The translations under genes and the position numbers were made by a program. Shown here piece after piece: positions 51,575 through 59,683 of a DNA stretch of 64,000 bases. The notes under the pieces were generated by a model. That model saw nothing but the letters and a program-made list of their open reading frames with translations, had not been told where the DNA came from and did no database searches. This stretch comes from Bacteroidales bacterium (lineage in GTDB: Bacteria > Bacteroidota > Bacteroidia > Bacteroidales > FEN-979). The DNA is taken from NCBI GenBank assembly GCA_023231005.1, contig JALNWG010000007.1:62001-126000 (forward strand), written 5' to 3'. Numbering within the stretch: the stretch's first letter is position 1; each line of letters begins with the position of its first letter.

Positions 51575-52843
51575 TTATCTGCCTGCCAGCCAATCTTCAG
51601 GATTCTGAATGACCTTGCCCCTCCATAATTCAAAATGCAATTCGGTTTTTTGATCGTCGGCATTGGTATGTACTCGCCCAATGTTTTGTTTCGCCGAAAC
51701 TACTTGTCCATCCCTTACACTCACTTCTTCCAAATTTGAATAAACAGTGAGATAATCTCCATGACGGATAATCACTACTTTATTCAGGTTAGGAAAAGAC
51801 ATCACCCGGCTGACCCGACCTCCAAAAACTGCTTTTACCATGGATCCCCTTTCTGTCATGATATCGATCCCATTGTTTTTAACTTTCACATGCTCCAATA
51901 CCGGGTGAGCATGTTCGCCAAAACTTCCGGATATAAATCCCCGGTCACAAGGCCAGGGTAGTCGTCCACGATTGGCGGCAAAGGAAGAGGAAAGCTCTTT
52001 TTCTCTAGGGGTTAATTCAAATGTTGTCCGGGCTCCCACTGCTCCGGTCCGTGTGGCTTTATGAGAACGGGTTTCAGATGCTTTAATCTCTTCTGCAATC
52101 AATTTTTCAATTTCATATTCTAATCGTTGTGCCGCCTGCTGTTTATTTTTAAGGGTAGCCAATAGCTGTTTTTCCTTGGAAGAATACTCCTTAACGGATT
52201 TCGTTTTTTGCTGCTTTTCCCGATCTAGTTTTTGTTTTTCTTCTTGTTGCGACTGTATTAATGTTAGCTTTTGATTTTTAATATTTTCCAATTCTTTTCT
52301 TTGGCTGTTTATCGCCAACTGGGTTGATTCTATATGTTCCGCCTGTCGCCGGCGAAAAGAGGCATATTGTTGATAGTATTTGATCCGCAGATATGCCTGG
52401 TTAAAATCCTTGGCCGAAAAAATGAACATCAACTTATTATATCCATTCATGGTTCGGTAAGCATGGTATATCAACCGTGCATATTCCGATTTCATTCCCT
52501 GCAATTGTTGTGACATCTTGTCGATCTGCAGATTTTCCACCAGAATCTTCACCTCAACCTCATTCAATTCCTTGTTAATCTCATTAATCAGGGCCTCTCT
52601 GCTTCGAATCTGCTTTGTCAGGATCTGCAATTTTTCCAACGAACTTTGTTTGTTTTTTTGAGTCTTCTCAAGAAGATTGGTGGTGTATTTTATTTCCTCC
52701 TCAAGCTGATGTTTTGTCTTTTGCAATTTTTCCTTATCCTTCAGGGACTGTGAATATCCAGATTGCCAGACAAATAAAAAAACCAGAAAAAGCAGCCAGC
52801 CGGGTTTATAAAATAGGCAGATGAAATGATTTTCTGATTTCAT
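51575..52843 (-). CDS. EnvC-like murein hydrolase activator with degenerate LytM domain
   Basis: The 422-residue protein has a signal peptide (cleavage near GYS, Gln at +1), a long coiled coil (about 33-260) and a C-terminal LytM/M23 fold (about 295-422). The zinc ligands are not conserved: the usual second motif H-x-G-I-D reads NNGIDI, and the HLH motif reads ELHFELW. It should therefore not be an active peptidase. Like EnvC, it would activate amidases for cell separation. It sits in a conserved run TPR, DUF4292, EnvC. Periplasmic. Confidence 0.9.
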   Translation of the reverse strand: MKSENHFICLFYKPGWLLFLVFLFVWQSGYSQSLKDKEKLQKTKHQLEEEIKYTTNLLEKTQKNKQSSLEKLQILTKQIRSREALINEINKELNEVEVKILVENLQIDKMSQQLQGMKSEYARLIYHAYRTMNGYNKLMFIFSAKDFNQAYLRIKYYQQYASFRRRQAEHIESTQLAINSQRKELENIKNQKLTLIQSQQEEKQKLDREKQQKTKSVKEYSSKEKQLLATLKNKQQAAQRLEYEIEKLIAEEIKASETRSHKATRTGAVGARTTFELTPREKELSSSFAANRGRLPWPCDRGFISGSFGEHAHPVLEHVKVKNNGIDIMTERGSMVKAVFGGRVSRVMSFPNLNKVVIIRHGDYLTVYSNLEEVSVRDGQVVSAKQNIGRVHTNADDQKTELHFELWRGKVIQNPEDWLAGR

Positions 52844-52854
52844 GAACTGAATAA

Positions 52855-53688
52855 TTACTGTGTAACCGGTTGAAAACTGGCCGGTATTTTAAATGGAAAT
52901 TGAAGTGGATTCCCAATCACAATACGAGAAAATGTTGTTTGTAACCGAATGGTATTATCAGCCCAAATAGTGTAATCCATTTCTTTTGGAAAAAGTTGTC
53001 CGTCAATTTCTTCAAAAGTAGTGTAGTTCGACTCCAATTTTATATTTTCCCGACGGATTTCTTTAACATCCGTATGGATGATTTTAAAATTAATCGGGTC
53101 CAACCAGATATTCTGAATAAACACTTTCAGTTTTTCCTGATTGTTTCTGGCAAATTTTTTCAACTTCAGTCGTTCGGATGTTGAAAGTTTATAATTCCCT
53201 TTATCGATAGAAGCCCGAAACTTTTCATTTTCATAAGACTGGAGATCTGTTCCCAATAAAATTGACTGAAGCAAATCAAAATCTATATTGGTATTTAGAA
53301 ATCGGTTAACATATTCATAGTCACCTAAAAAATAGGTGTTATTTAATCGGTTTATCAATTTTACCGAATCCTGAGATATCATGATCCGAATGGCCTCAAT
53401 CCCCAACATGGGTGTAAGAGAAATCCAGATCAGACTGTCGTTGCGAATCCGTAACTGTCCATTAAATGAATTTTTCTTCCCTGCATTTTCATAATTGGCC
53501 GAAAATTTTGCAGAAAACCAATCGAATTTTAATTCATTTTCTTTCAATTTTCTCATCAAATAGTCAGCGCCTTCTTCTTTGATCGGCGCTTTCATCACCT
53601 TTCTTGAAGTACTGCATGCGATGAATATTAAGGAAGTGATAAGAATAATGAGAAAAGAACGAAAACATCTTTCAATCAATCGGATCAT
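52855..53688 (-). CDS. DUF4292 outer-membrane lipoprotein
   Basis: The 277-residue protein has a signal with lipobox FIAC (Cys25) followed by STSRKV. The body is a LolA/LppX-like half-barrel type sequence: FSAKFSANYENAGKKNSFNGQLRIR, split by LIWISLTPMLGIEAIRI. DUF4292 proteins are a Bacteroidota family encoded beside TPR and EnvC proteins, as here. A role in lipid or lipoprotein handling at the outer membrane is inferred from the fold, not shown. It starts 3 bases before the TPR gene stop, so it is tightly coupled. Confidence 0.88.
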   Translation of the reverse strand: MIRLIERCFRSFLIILITSLIFIACSTSRKVMKAPIKEEGADYLMRKLKENELKFDWFSAKFSANYENAGKKNSFNGQLRIRNDSLIWISLTPMLGIEAIRIMISQDSVKLINRLNNTYFLGDYEYVNRFLNTNIDFDLLQSILLGTDLQSYENEKFRASIDKGNYKLSTSERLKLKKFARNNQEKLKVFIQNIWLDPINFKIIHTDVKEIRRENIKLESNYTTFEEIDGQLFPKEMDYTIWADNTIRLQTTFSRIVIGNPLQFPFKIPASFQPVTQ

Positions 53689-53691
53689 GTG

Positions 53692-55449
53692 TTAGGGTTC
53701 TATTTTTTTTGTTGCGATCTTTTTATCCAGTCCTTCTGTATCAGGGTCCTTCTTTTTTGCCTCTTTCCAATATTCAACAGCCTGTTCTGTATCGCCCAGC
53801 TTATAAAGAACATCTCCATAATGTTCCAATACTTCAGCACTGACTTCTTCTTTTTTTTGCAGCGCTTTCAAAATCCATTCCCGGGCTTCATTATATTTTC
53901 CTTGCTTAAAAAGCACCCATCCGTAGGTGTCTTGAAACGAGGTGTTTTCCGGATCAAGATCTACTGCTTTTTTAGACATTTTTTCTGCTTTGTCTAAATT
54001 TTTTCCCTGCAATGAAAGGTAATAAGCATAGTTATTCAGGACATAGGCATTATCATATTTCAATTGAAGTGATTTTTCGTATGCTTCAAAGGCTTTTAAC
54101 TCATCTTTCAGGGCGTGGCACACATCCCCATCATACATATAAAACTGAGACAACAGTTCATCGTTTGATACAACCAATTGCTCGCCTGAATGTAAGGATT
54201 TCAGTGCAGATGTATATTGTTTCAACTGAAGAGCGGCAATCCCGGAAAACATAAATGGAAGGGGTTGGTCTGGGAAAAGTTCTGTTGTACGTTGGCTATG
54301 AGAAAGCAGTTCGTTATATAGCCCCAATTGAAGATCAAGTCTTAAAATTTGCTCGAAGATCGCATATTTACTACTATCAAGAGCAGCAGTTTTTAAAAAG
54401 GCATCCCTTGCTTCCGAATATTTTTTATCTTGGGTAAGCAAATCCCCGTAAATTGAGTATACTTTGGGATCATTAGGATGGGTATCGATCAAAATTTTCG
54501 AAAGGGTAAAGGCTTGTTCTTTAAGGTCATTAAAAATTTGATTTACCGTATAAAAAGAAAGTAAAATATTCACTTTGGTATCCACATCTAAGTTGGGGTT
54601 CGCAAATCCCAGTTTTAATTCTTCATACGCTTTTTCTTTATTGCCGGTTTTCCGGTAATAGTCAGCAAGCGACATGTGAATATAGGCATTCTCGGGATCC
54701 AGGACAGCAACCTGTTTATAAATTTCCAACGCCTTTTCAGGCATATTGTTGGCCATGTAAAATTCAGCTAAAATCGACAAATATCGGGGTTCTCCAGGGA
54801 AAGCAAGGATCAACTGCTGAAGCTCATTTTCTGCATTGTTCAGATCATTCTGGTGAAGGTAAATTTTTTCTTTCTGGAGACTGATGTCTTCTGAAATTCC
54901 AACTTTTTGTTGTATCTGGTCATATATCCGGACCGCGTCAGTAAATTTTTCCACTTGTAAATAAAGTGCAGCTAATTGGTAAAAATAATCGAGATTGGTG
55001 GGATTTTTATTTACAATTGTTTCATAAATTGAAATGGCATCGGGAATATTCCCGATTATTTGGTAAATTTCAGCTAAAAACAAGGAATACCAGATGTTTT
55101 CCGGATCAAGGGTACAAGCTTGTTTCGTGAACCCGATGGCTTCCTGGAAATTTTTTTGCTGAGCTTCCAGTTTTCCTGCTTCAAAATACCCCACTGGATC
55201 CTGTGGAAAACGATCAATATAACGACTGAACATCTCCAGAGCGCCTTTGGTATTTCCAACAATGGCTTCCTTCTTAGCATCAATCAGCATCCCAGTATTT
55301 CCCGGGATCGCAACTACAGGTTGACCCGGATCTTTATGGTGCTTTTGTTTGTCGGGTTGTACCGCTTCCATCGAAAAGGAATAAATACTCAAAAAAACAC
55401 CCAAAACAATGGTTGTTAATATTTTAGATATAAGTACTTTTTTTCTCAT
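53692..55449 (-). CDS. Secreted tetratricopeptide-repeat protein
   Basis: The 585-residue protein has an N-terminal signal sequence and about a dozen TPR motifs covering residues 55-575 (for example AISIYETIVNKNPTNLDYFY, ALEIYKQVAVLDPENAYIHM, AEKMSKKAVDLDPENTSFQD). These form a long superhelix for protein binding in the periplasm. The C-terminal repeats end KLGDTEQAVEYWKEA. It lies in the conserved order flippase, dut, TPR, DUF4292, EnvC. The cargo or partner is not known. A CGTAAATC repeat lies directly before its ATG. Confidence 0.92.
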   Translation of the reverse strand: MRKKVLISKILTTIVLGVFLSIYSFSMEAVQPDKQKHHKDPGQPVVAIPGNTGMLIDAKKEAIVGNTKGALEMFSRYIDRFPQDPVGYFEAGKLEAQQKNFQEAIGFTKQACTLDPENIWYSLFLAEIYQIIGNIPDAISIYETIVNKNPTNLDYFYQLAALYLQVEKFTDAVRIYDQIQQKVGISEDISLQKEKIYLHQNDLNNAENELQQLILAFPGEPRYLSILAEFYMANNMPEKALEIYKQVAVLDPENAYIHMSLADYYRKTGNKEKAYEELKLGFANPNLDVDTKVNILLSFYTVNQIFNDLKEQAFTLSKILIDTHPNDPKVYSIYGDLLTQDKKYSEARDAFLKTAALDSSKYAIFEQILRLDLQLGLYNELLSHSQRTTELFPDQPLPFMFSGIAALQLKQYTSALKSLHSGEQLVVSNDELLSQFYMYDGDVCHALKDELKAFEAYEKSLQLKYDNAYVLNNYAYYLSLQGKNLDKAEKMSKKAVDLDPENTSFQDTYGWVLFKQGKYNEAREWILKALQKKEEVSAEVLEHYGDVLYKLGDTEQAVEYWKEAKKKDPDTEGLDKKIATKKIEP

Positions 55450-55473
55450 TCGTAAATCTAAAATCGTAAATCA
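55450..55473. repeat. CGTAAATC low-complexity repeat between dut and the TPR gene
   Basis: TCGTAAATCTAAAATCGTAAATC-type sequence in the 21-base gap, extending into the dut stop. Similar to the repeat at 19801-19834 before trpS. Confidence 0.55.
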
Positions 55474-55905
55474 TTTATTTCCGGTATGACCAAAACCTCC
55501 GGCACCCCGTTCTGTTTCTTCTAACACTTCAACTTCAACCCAGTCGGCACGTGCATGGGATGCAATAACCATTTGGGCAATTCTTTCGCCATCTTTTATG
55601 AGGAACGCCTCCTTAGATAAATTGATCAGAATAATCTTGATTTCACCACGATAATCTGCGTCAATGGTTCCCGGGGTGTTCAGTACGGTAATCCCGTATT
55701 TTATTGCCAATCCACTACGTGGCCGGATTTGTGCTTCATATCCCTGGGGAATTTCCATAAAAAAACCGGTTGGAATCAGAACTCTTTCCATCGGTTGTAA
55801 AACGATATCGGTATCGAGATTTGCGCGTAAATCCATACCCGCTGAAAACAATGTTTCATATCCGGGTAAAAGATGTTTAGATTGGTTAACTATCCTTACT
55901 TTCAT
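55471..55905 (-). CDS. dut: dUTP diphosphatase
   Basis: Hydrolyses dUTP to dUMP and pyrophosphate, keeping uracil out of DNA and supplying dTMP synthesis. The 144-residue trimeric dUTPase has motifs 1 (AGMDLRAN), 2 (PRSGLAIKYGI), 3 (NTPGTIDADYRGEI), 4 (GERIAQMVI) and 5 (RGAGGFGHTG), all intact. A TACCTTTG promoter box lies 19 bases upstream of the ATG, with a very short leader. It is the first gene of the minus-strand run dut, TPR, DUF4292, EnvC. Confidence 0.97.
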   Translation of the reverse strand: MKVRIVNQSKHLLPGYETLFSAGMDLRANLDTDIVLQPMERVLIPTGFFMEIPQGYEAQIRPRSGLAIKYGITVLNTPGTIDADYRGEIKIILINLSKEAFLIKDGERIAQMVIASHARADWVEVEVLEETERGAGGFGHTGNK

Positions 55906-55924
55906 AAAAAAACAGGCAAGGATG

Positions 55925-55932
55925 CAAAGGTA
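55925..55932 (-). promoter_or_regulatory. Bacteroidota -7 promoter box for the dut operon
   Basis: Minus strand TACCTTTG, 19 bases before the dut ATG, located in the 41-base gap after the flippase gene. Confidence 0.6.
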
Positions 55933-55946
55933 ATAAAAAAGTTGAT

Positions 55947-57446
55947 TTACCGGGAGTTGGAAAACCGTGGCTTTTCAACAAGGTACACCACGCAAAGAAA
56001 TACCACTAGTAAAAAAGTATGGAATAAAATAGGTAAAAAATGACCGGTCGGAACAACAAAAACATTAATCAAATAAAGGACTATCGACAATCCAAGATAT
56101 CCGAAAAACCGAATCAGGTTATATTTCACAGGAAAGTAGTACTGTCCGATAAAATAAGATAAAACCATCATGGATCCGTAACAAATAAAGGTAGCCCAGG
56201 CAGATCCCAAATAACCATAAATCAGGTGATTGGGACTCAGGGGAATCCACCAGAAATTAAGCACCAAGGTAATGATGGCACCAATCACAGAAAGCCACGC
56301 GCCCCAAATGGTTTTATTGGATAGTTTATACCAAATTGAAAGATTATAATAAACACCCAGAAAAAGGTTGGCCATCATCAGAATGGGGATGACTCCCTTC
56401 CCGCCCCAATATCCTTTCCCAATCAGGACCGGCATGATAAAATCATCCAGATAGACCATGGTAGTGAGGAAGATAAACGAAACAGCAATAATGAAATAAT
56501 CCATAATCCTGGCATATACCTCTTTTGAATTTTTCTCTTTCGCCTGGGCAAAAAAGAAAGGTTCCGCTGCATAGCGATATGCCTGAATAAAGATTGTCAT
56601 CAAAATCGAAATTTTGTAACAGGCACTATAAATCCCTACCTGATAGGAGGAAATGTTTTCAGGAAGCAGGTACCGGAGTAAGAGTCGATCAAATGTTTCG
56701 TTGACAATGCCCGCCATTCCTGCAAAAAGCAATGGAAAAGCATACGTCAGCATTTTTTTTAGGAGTTTTTTATCTACTATCCAGCGCATCCTGATAAATT
56801 GAGGAAGTAATAATGCAAGGGTGACTGCACTGGCTACCAGGTTGGAAATGAAAATATATTCGATTCCCCAATCGGGTCGATATGTCAAATGAATGAATGC
56901 ATTGATGACATTCCAGGACTCATGTTTAAGGCTGTAAGGACAAAATACAATGAAAAAAAGGTTCAATGCAATATTGATGAGGATGTTCGTCATTTTGATC
57001 CCGGCAAACAGGATTGCTTTTTTTTGGGCACGCAGACGCGCAAAAGGGATGGCAGTAATGGAATCCAAAGCCAATATCCATACAAACCAAAGGATGTATT
57101 CCGGATGTTCTGCATAATCGATCCAGTTGGCAATGGGTCGGACAAAAACCGAAGCAGCAATGAGAAAGAAAAAGGAGGTAACCAACAAGGAGATCATCCC
57201 GGTACTGAAAACCTTATCCTTTTCTGTTTCATTTTCATTAAACCTGAAAAAAGCAGTTTCCATTCCGTAAGTCAGAATGATCATAAGAAAAGCGGCATAG
57301 GAATAAAAAACGTTGACAGTGCCATATTCTCCGGGAGGAAAAACCCGGGTGTATAGGGGTACCAATAAATACCCGAGGATACGTCCGATAATACTGGGAA
57401 GTCCGTAAATGGCAGTTTGACCAGCGAGGGTTTTAATTGGGTTCAT
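55947..57446 (-). CDS. Polysaccharide flippase (Wzx/MATE-like, MOP superfamily)
   Basis: From ATG 57446 the protein has 499 residues and about 13-14 transmembrane helices. It starts MNPIKTLAGQTAIYGLPSI, the typical start of Bacteroidota flippases, and contains the family segments VPLYTRVFPPGEYGTVNVF and RLRAQKKAILFAG. It should move lipid-linked oligosaccharide units across the inner membrane. An ATG at 57509 would add 21 residues but lies upstream of the TATCTTTG box, which ends 5 bases before ATG 57446. The mRNA is therefore leaderless. No glycan cluster surrounds it. Confidence 0.92.
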   Translation of the reverse strand: MNPIKTLAGQTAIYGLPSIIGRILGYLLVPLYTRVFPPGEYGTVNVFYSYAAFLMIILTYGMETAFFRFNENETEKDKVFSTGMISLLVTSFFFLIAASVFVRPIANWIDYAEHPEYILWFVWILALDSITAIPFARLRAQKKAILFAGIKMTNILINIALNLFFIVFCPYSLKHESWNVINAFIHLTYRPDWGIEYIFISNLVASAVTLALLLPQFIRMRWIVDKKLLKKMLTYAFPLLFAGMAGIVNETFDRLLLRYLLPENISSYQVGIYSACYKISILMTIFIQAYRYAAEPFFFAQAKEKNSKEVYARIMDYFIIAVSFIFLTTMVYLDDFIMPVLIGKGYWGGKGVIPILMMANLFLGVYYNLSIWYKLSNKTIWGAWLSVIGAIITLVLNFWWIPLSPNHLIYGYLGSAWATFICYGSMMVLSYFIGQYYFPVKYNLIRFFGYLGLSIVLYLINVFVVPTGHFLPILFHTFLLVVFLCVVYLVEKPRFSNSR

Positions 57447-57451
57447 CGTAA

Positions 57452-57459
57452 CAAAGATA
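57452..57459 (-). promoter_or_regulatory. Bacteroidota -7 promoter box directly before the flippase start
   Basis: Minus strand TATCTTTG with 5 bases between box and ATG 57446, the tightest spacing in the window, pointing to a leaderless transcript. Confidence 0.65.
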
Positions 57460-57558
57460 TTTGTTTCGTTTGAACTGGCATAGAGAAAAACCATAATTCC
57501 ACCATGCAATTTCGCTTTGTAGGAGCAACATAATAGTGATGACGTTGAGATAAAAAAT

Positions 57559-57566
57559 TATTTTTG
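57559..57566 (+). promoter_or_regulatory. Bacteroidota -7 promoter box for the RNase H gene
   Basis: TATTTTTG matches TAnnTTTG, 16 bases before the ATG at 57583. Confidence 0.5.
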
Positions 57567-57582
57567 CAAAATATTCTGAACG

Positions 57583-58215
57583 ATGGCTAAATCGAAATTT
57601 TTCGTAGTATGGAAAGGGAAGCATCCCGGTATTTACGAAGGATGGGAGGATTGTAAAAAGCAGGTGCTGGGGTTTACTGGCGCTCTTTACAAAGGATTTC
57701 CCACTCCGGAGCTGGCTCGAAGTGCGCTGAACGATGATCCAAGGAAATATATGGAAAAGGGGTTGAACGCACCGAAAAGAGTTGTTTGTCTGAATCCTTT
57801 GATCGGCGAGCCAAACGCTAACAGTATTTGCGTAGACGCAGCTTGTTCAGGAAACCCCGGTGTGCTTGAATACCGCGGGGTTGATACCAGGTCGGGGGCA
57901 GAACTTTTTCGGATGGGCCCTTTCCCGGAAGGGACTGTTAATCTTGGCGAATTCTTAGGAATCGTTCATGCCTTAGCCTATTTGAAACAAAGAGATATTG
58001 ATTGGCCTGTTTATTCCGATTCACGTACAGCTATTGCCTGGGTCCGGAAAAAAGCCATCAATACCAATCTGACATGTACCGTGAAAAACCAAAAGCTCTT
58101 TGACCTGGTCGACCGTGCAGTAAAATGGATCCGCGAAAACAACTGGCCAAATAAAATCCTGAAATGGGAAACTGCATACTGGGGGGAGATTCCCGCGGAT
58201 TTCGGAAGAAAATAA
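57583..58215 (+). CDS. Ribonuclease H with N-terminal viroplasmin-like domain
   Basis: Degrades RNA in RNA-DNA hybrids. The 210-residue protein starts with the caulimovirus-viroplasmin/RNase H N-terminal hybrid-binding fold (about 4-50; FVVWKGKHPGIYEGWEDCK). The RNase H domain (about 80-208) has catalytic acidic residues in CVDAACSGNPG, NLGEFLGIVHAL and VYSDSRTAIAW, plus WETAYWGEIPADFGRK at the end. This layout is common in Bacteroidota. The stop is one base from that of the convergent yraN. Confidence 0.92.
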   Translation: MAKSKFFVVWKGKHPGIYEGWEDCKKQVLGFTGALYKGFPTPELARSALNDDPRKYMEKGLNAPKRVVCLNPLIGEPNANSICVDAACSGNPGVLEYRGVDTRSGAELFRMGPFPEGTVNLGEFLGIVHALAYLKQRDIDWPVYSDSRTAIAWVRKKAINTNLTCTVKNQKLFDLVDRAVKWIRENNWPNKILKWETAYWGEIPADFGRK

Positions 58216-58216
58216 T

Positions 58217-58579
58217 TCATAACGTTGCATAAAAAGCATCCACGATGTGATTGAGATGAACTCCATTTGGTTGGATCAGTAAAGCAATAATATCGAAGCG
58301 AACTTCACCTTGTAATCTTTTATATCGGACATAGGCATTGGCAGCTCCGATAAGAATTCTTTGTTTGCTTTTGGTTACAGATGTTTCCGGTTCTGCAAAA
58401 AAGTTGGATTGACGTGTCTTAACCTCTACGATCACAATAAAATTGCCCTGCCTGGCGATGATATCTATTTCCTGCTTCCCCCAGTGCCAGTTCCTCTCTA
58501 AAATCTGATAATCATTGGATTCAAGGTGTTTCACTGCCAGGTCCTCTCCTGTTTTTCCAAGTTCAATATGATCTTTCAT
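58217..58579 (-). CDS. YraN/UPF0102 family endonuclease-like protein
   Basis: The 120-residue protein starts MKDHIELGKTGEDLAVKHLE, the usual start of the family, and contains the PD-(D/E)xK-like core KQEIDIIARQGNFIVIVEVKTRQ in two halves (EIDIIA and VEVKTR). By fold it resembles Holliday-junction resolvases, but its activity is unproven. An ATG at 58591 would add four residues; the choice is not certain. The sequence around the start (GATGATGGGGATGAGATG on the minus strand) resembles a degenerate copy of the repeat before gldD. Confidence 0.9.
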   Translation of the reverse strand: MKDHIELGKTGEDLAVKHLESNDYQILERNWHWGKQEIDIIARQGNFIVIVEVKTRQSNFFAEPETSVTKSKQRILIGAANAYVRYKRLQGEVRFDIIALLIQPNGVHLNHIVDAFYATL

Positions 58580-58705
58580 TTCATGAATCATCTCATCCCC
58601 ATCATCTCCAGGATACCGATATGCAGACCCATTCGTAAGGGGATAAAGAAATATAGTTTAGATTTTTGTTTAATCGGAAAAGAGGAGAAAAGGTAATACG
58701 AAAAG

Positions 58706-59605
58706 TCAGAAAAATTTTAGTTTTACTGCTTGACCAACGGACAGTTTTGCTTTCCTCCCAAGCAATAAAGCCAGGTTGTGATCAAGGTGCCCGGCTGGAA
58801 AATCAAAGCATACCGGATATTTAAATTCCTTTACTGCATCGAAAATAATTTCATTAGCCGACCATCCAAAAGGAATTGCATTATCATTCATTTTGGTCAT
58901 TCCCCCTACAATCAATCCTTTTAACTTACTCAGCTTACCGGTCCGCTTTAGGTTTTGCATCATCCGGTCGATGTGGTAAAGATATTCATCCAAATCTTCC
59001 AGAAAAAGGATTCTGCCTGCTGTCTCTATCTCGGATTTTGTTCCTGAAAGGCTGTATAATAAAGATAAGTTTCCTCCAACCAAAATGCCTTCTGCTTCTC
59101 CTTCTCTGGAAAGTGATGATTTTTTATATTCATAGGAAATACCGTTACCGAACAAAGCATTCATCATAGTTTCCTGTGCCTCACTGGAAAAATCTGAGGT
59201 AATGTTGATGGGCATGGTAGCATGTAATGTTTCTATTCCGAATTGCCGATTAATATGAGCATGAAATACTGTCACATCGCTGTAACCCACAATCCATTTG
59301 GGTTGTTTACAAAAACAGGTAAAATCGAGTTGGTCAAGGATTCTTACCGCGCCATAGCCACCCCGGGAACAAATGATCGCTCGTATCGCAGGGTTATCTA
59401 ACATTTGCTGAAAATCCCGCCGTCGTTGATCATCGGTACCGGCAAACTGATTGTATTTACTAAATACATAAGAGCCAAGGATTATTTCAAGTCCCTGTCG
59501 CTGAAAGTAACGGATCGCCGGATGGATCTCTTCAAATGTAATGCTTCGCGAAGGAGAAACAATCCCGATTTTATCTCCTTTTTTCAGATAGGGTGGTTGG
59601 ATCAT
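58706..59605 (-). CDS. ldcA: LD-carboxypeptidase (murein tetrapeptide carboxypeptidase)
   Basis: Family S66 serine peptidase that removes the terminal D-Ala from murein tetrapeptides during peptidoglycan recycling. The 299-residue protein starts MIQPPYLKKGDKIGIVSPS. Catalytic Ser lies in CSRGGYGAVR (about residue 103), Glu in FLEDLDEY and His in PAGHLDHN; all present. An earlier ATG (59623) adds six residues and is equally possible. It is divergent from metG. The 126 bases between it and yraN hold no feature apart from AT-rich sequence. Confidence 0.93.
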   Translation of the reverse strand: MIQPPYLKKGDKIGIVSPSRSITFEEIHPAIRYFQRQGLEIILGSYVFSKYNQFAGTDDQRRRDFQQMLDNPAIRAIICSRGGYGAVRILDQLDFTCFCKQPKWIVGYSDVTVFHAHINRQFGIETLHATMPINITSDFSSEAQETMMNALFGNGISYEYKKSSLSREGEAEGILVGGNLSLLYSLSGTKSEIETAGRILFLEDLDEYLYHIDRMMQNLKRTGKLSKLKGLIVGGMTKMNDNAIPFGWSANEIIFDAVKEFKYPVCFDFPAGHLDHNLALLLGRKAKLSVGQAVKLKFF

Positions 59606-59637
59606 ATCTCCAAAATTAAGCATTTCCTGTTATTTCA

Positions 59638-59645
59638 TATCTTTG
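59638..59645 (+). promoter_or_regulatory. Bacteroidota -7 promoter box for metG
   Basis: TATCTTTG, 38 bases before the ATG at 59684. It lies inside the apparent N-terminal extension of the metG frame, showing that extension is not translated. Confidence 0.6.
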
Positions 59646-59683
59646 CTCCACAAATTTTCACAAATACCCTGACTTCTTACATC

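Noticed and set aside
51575..52843. Annotation as an active M23 metallopeptidase
   Set aside because: Key zinc-binding His residues are replaced in both signature motifs, which fits an EnvC-type activator.
56889..57356. 155-residue plus-strand open frame opposite the flippase gene
   Set aside because: Its sequence is low in hydrophobic structure and mirrors membrane-helix codons of the flippase on the other strand; no promoter or conserved motif.
59405..59683. 93-residue N-terminal extension of the MetG frame
   Set aside because: The stretch overlaps ldcA antisense and contains the metG promoter box; the true protein starts with MDRLSNFKRYTVTSALPYA-type sequence at 59684.
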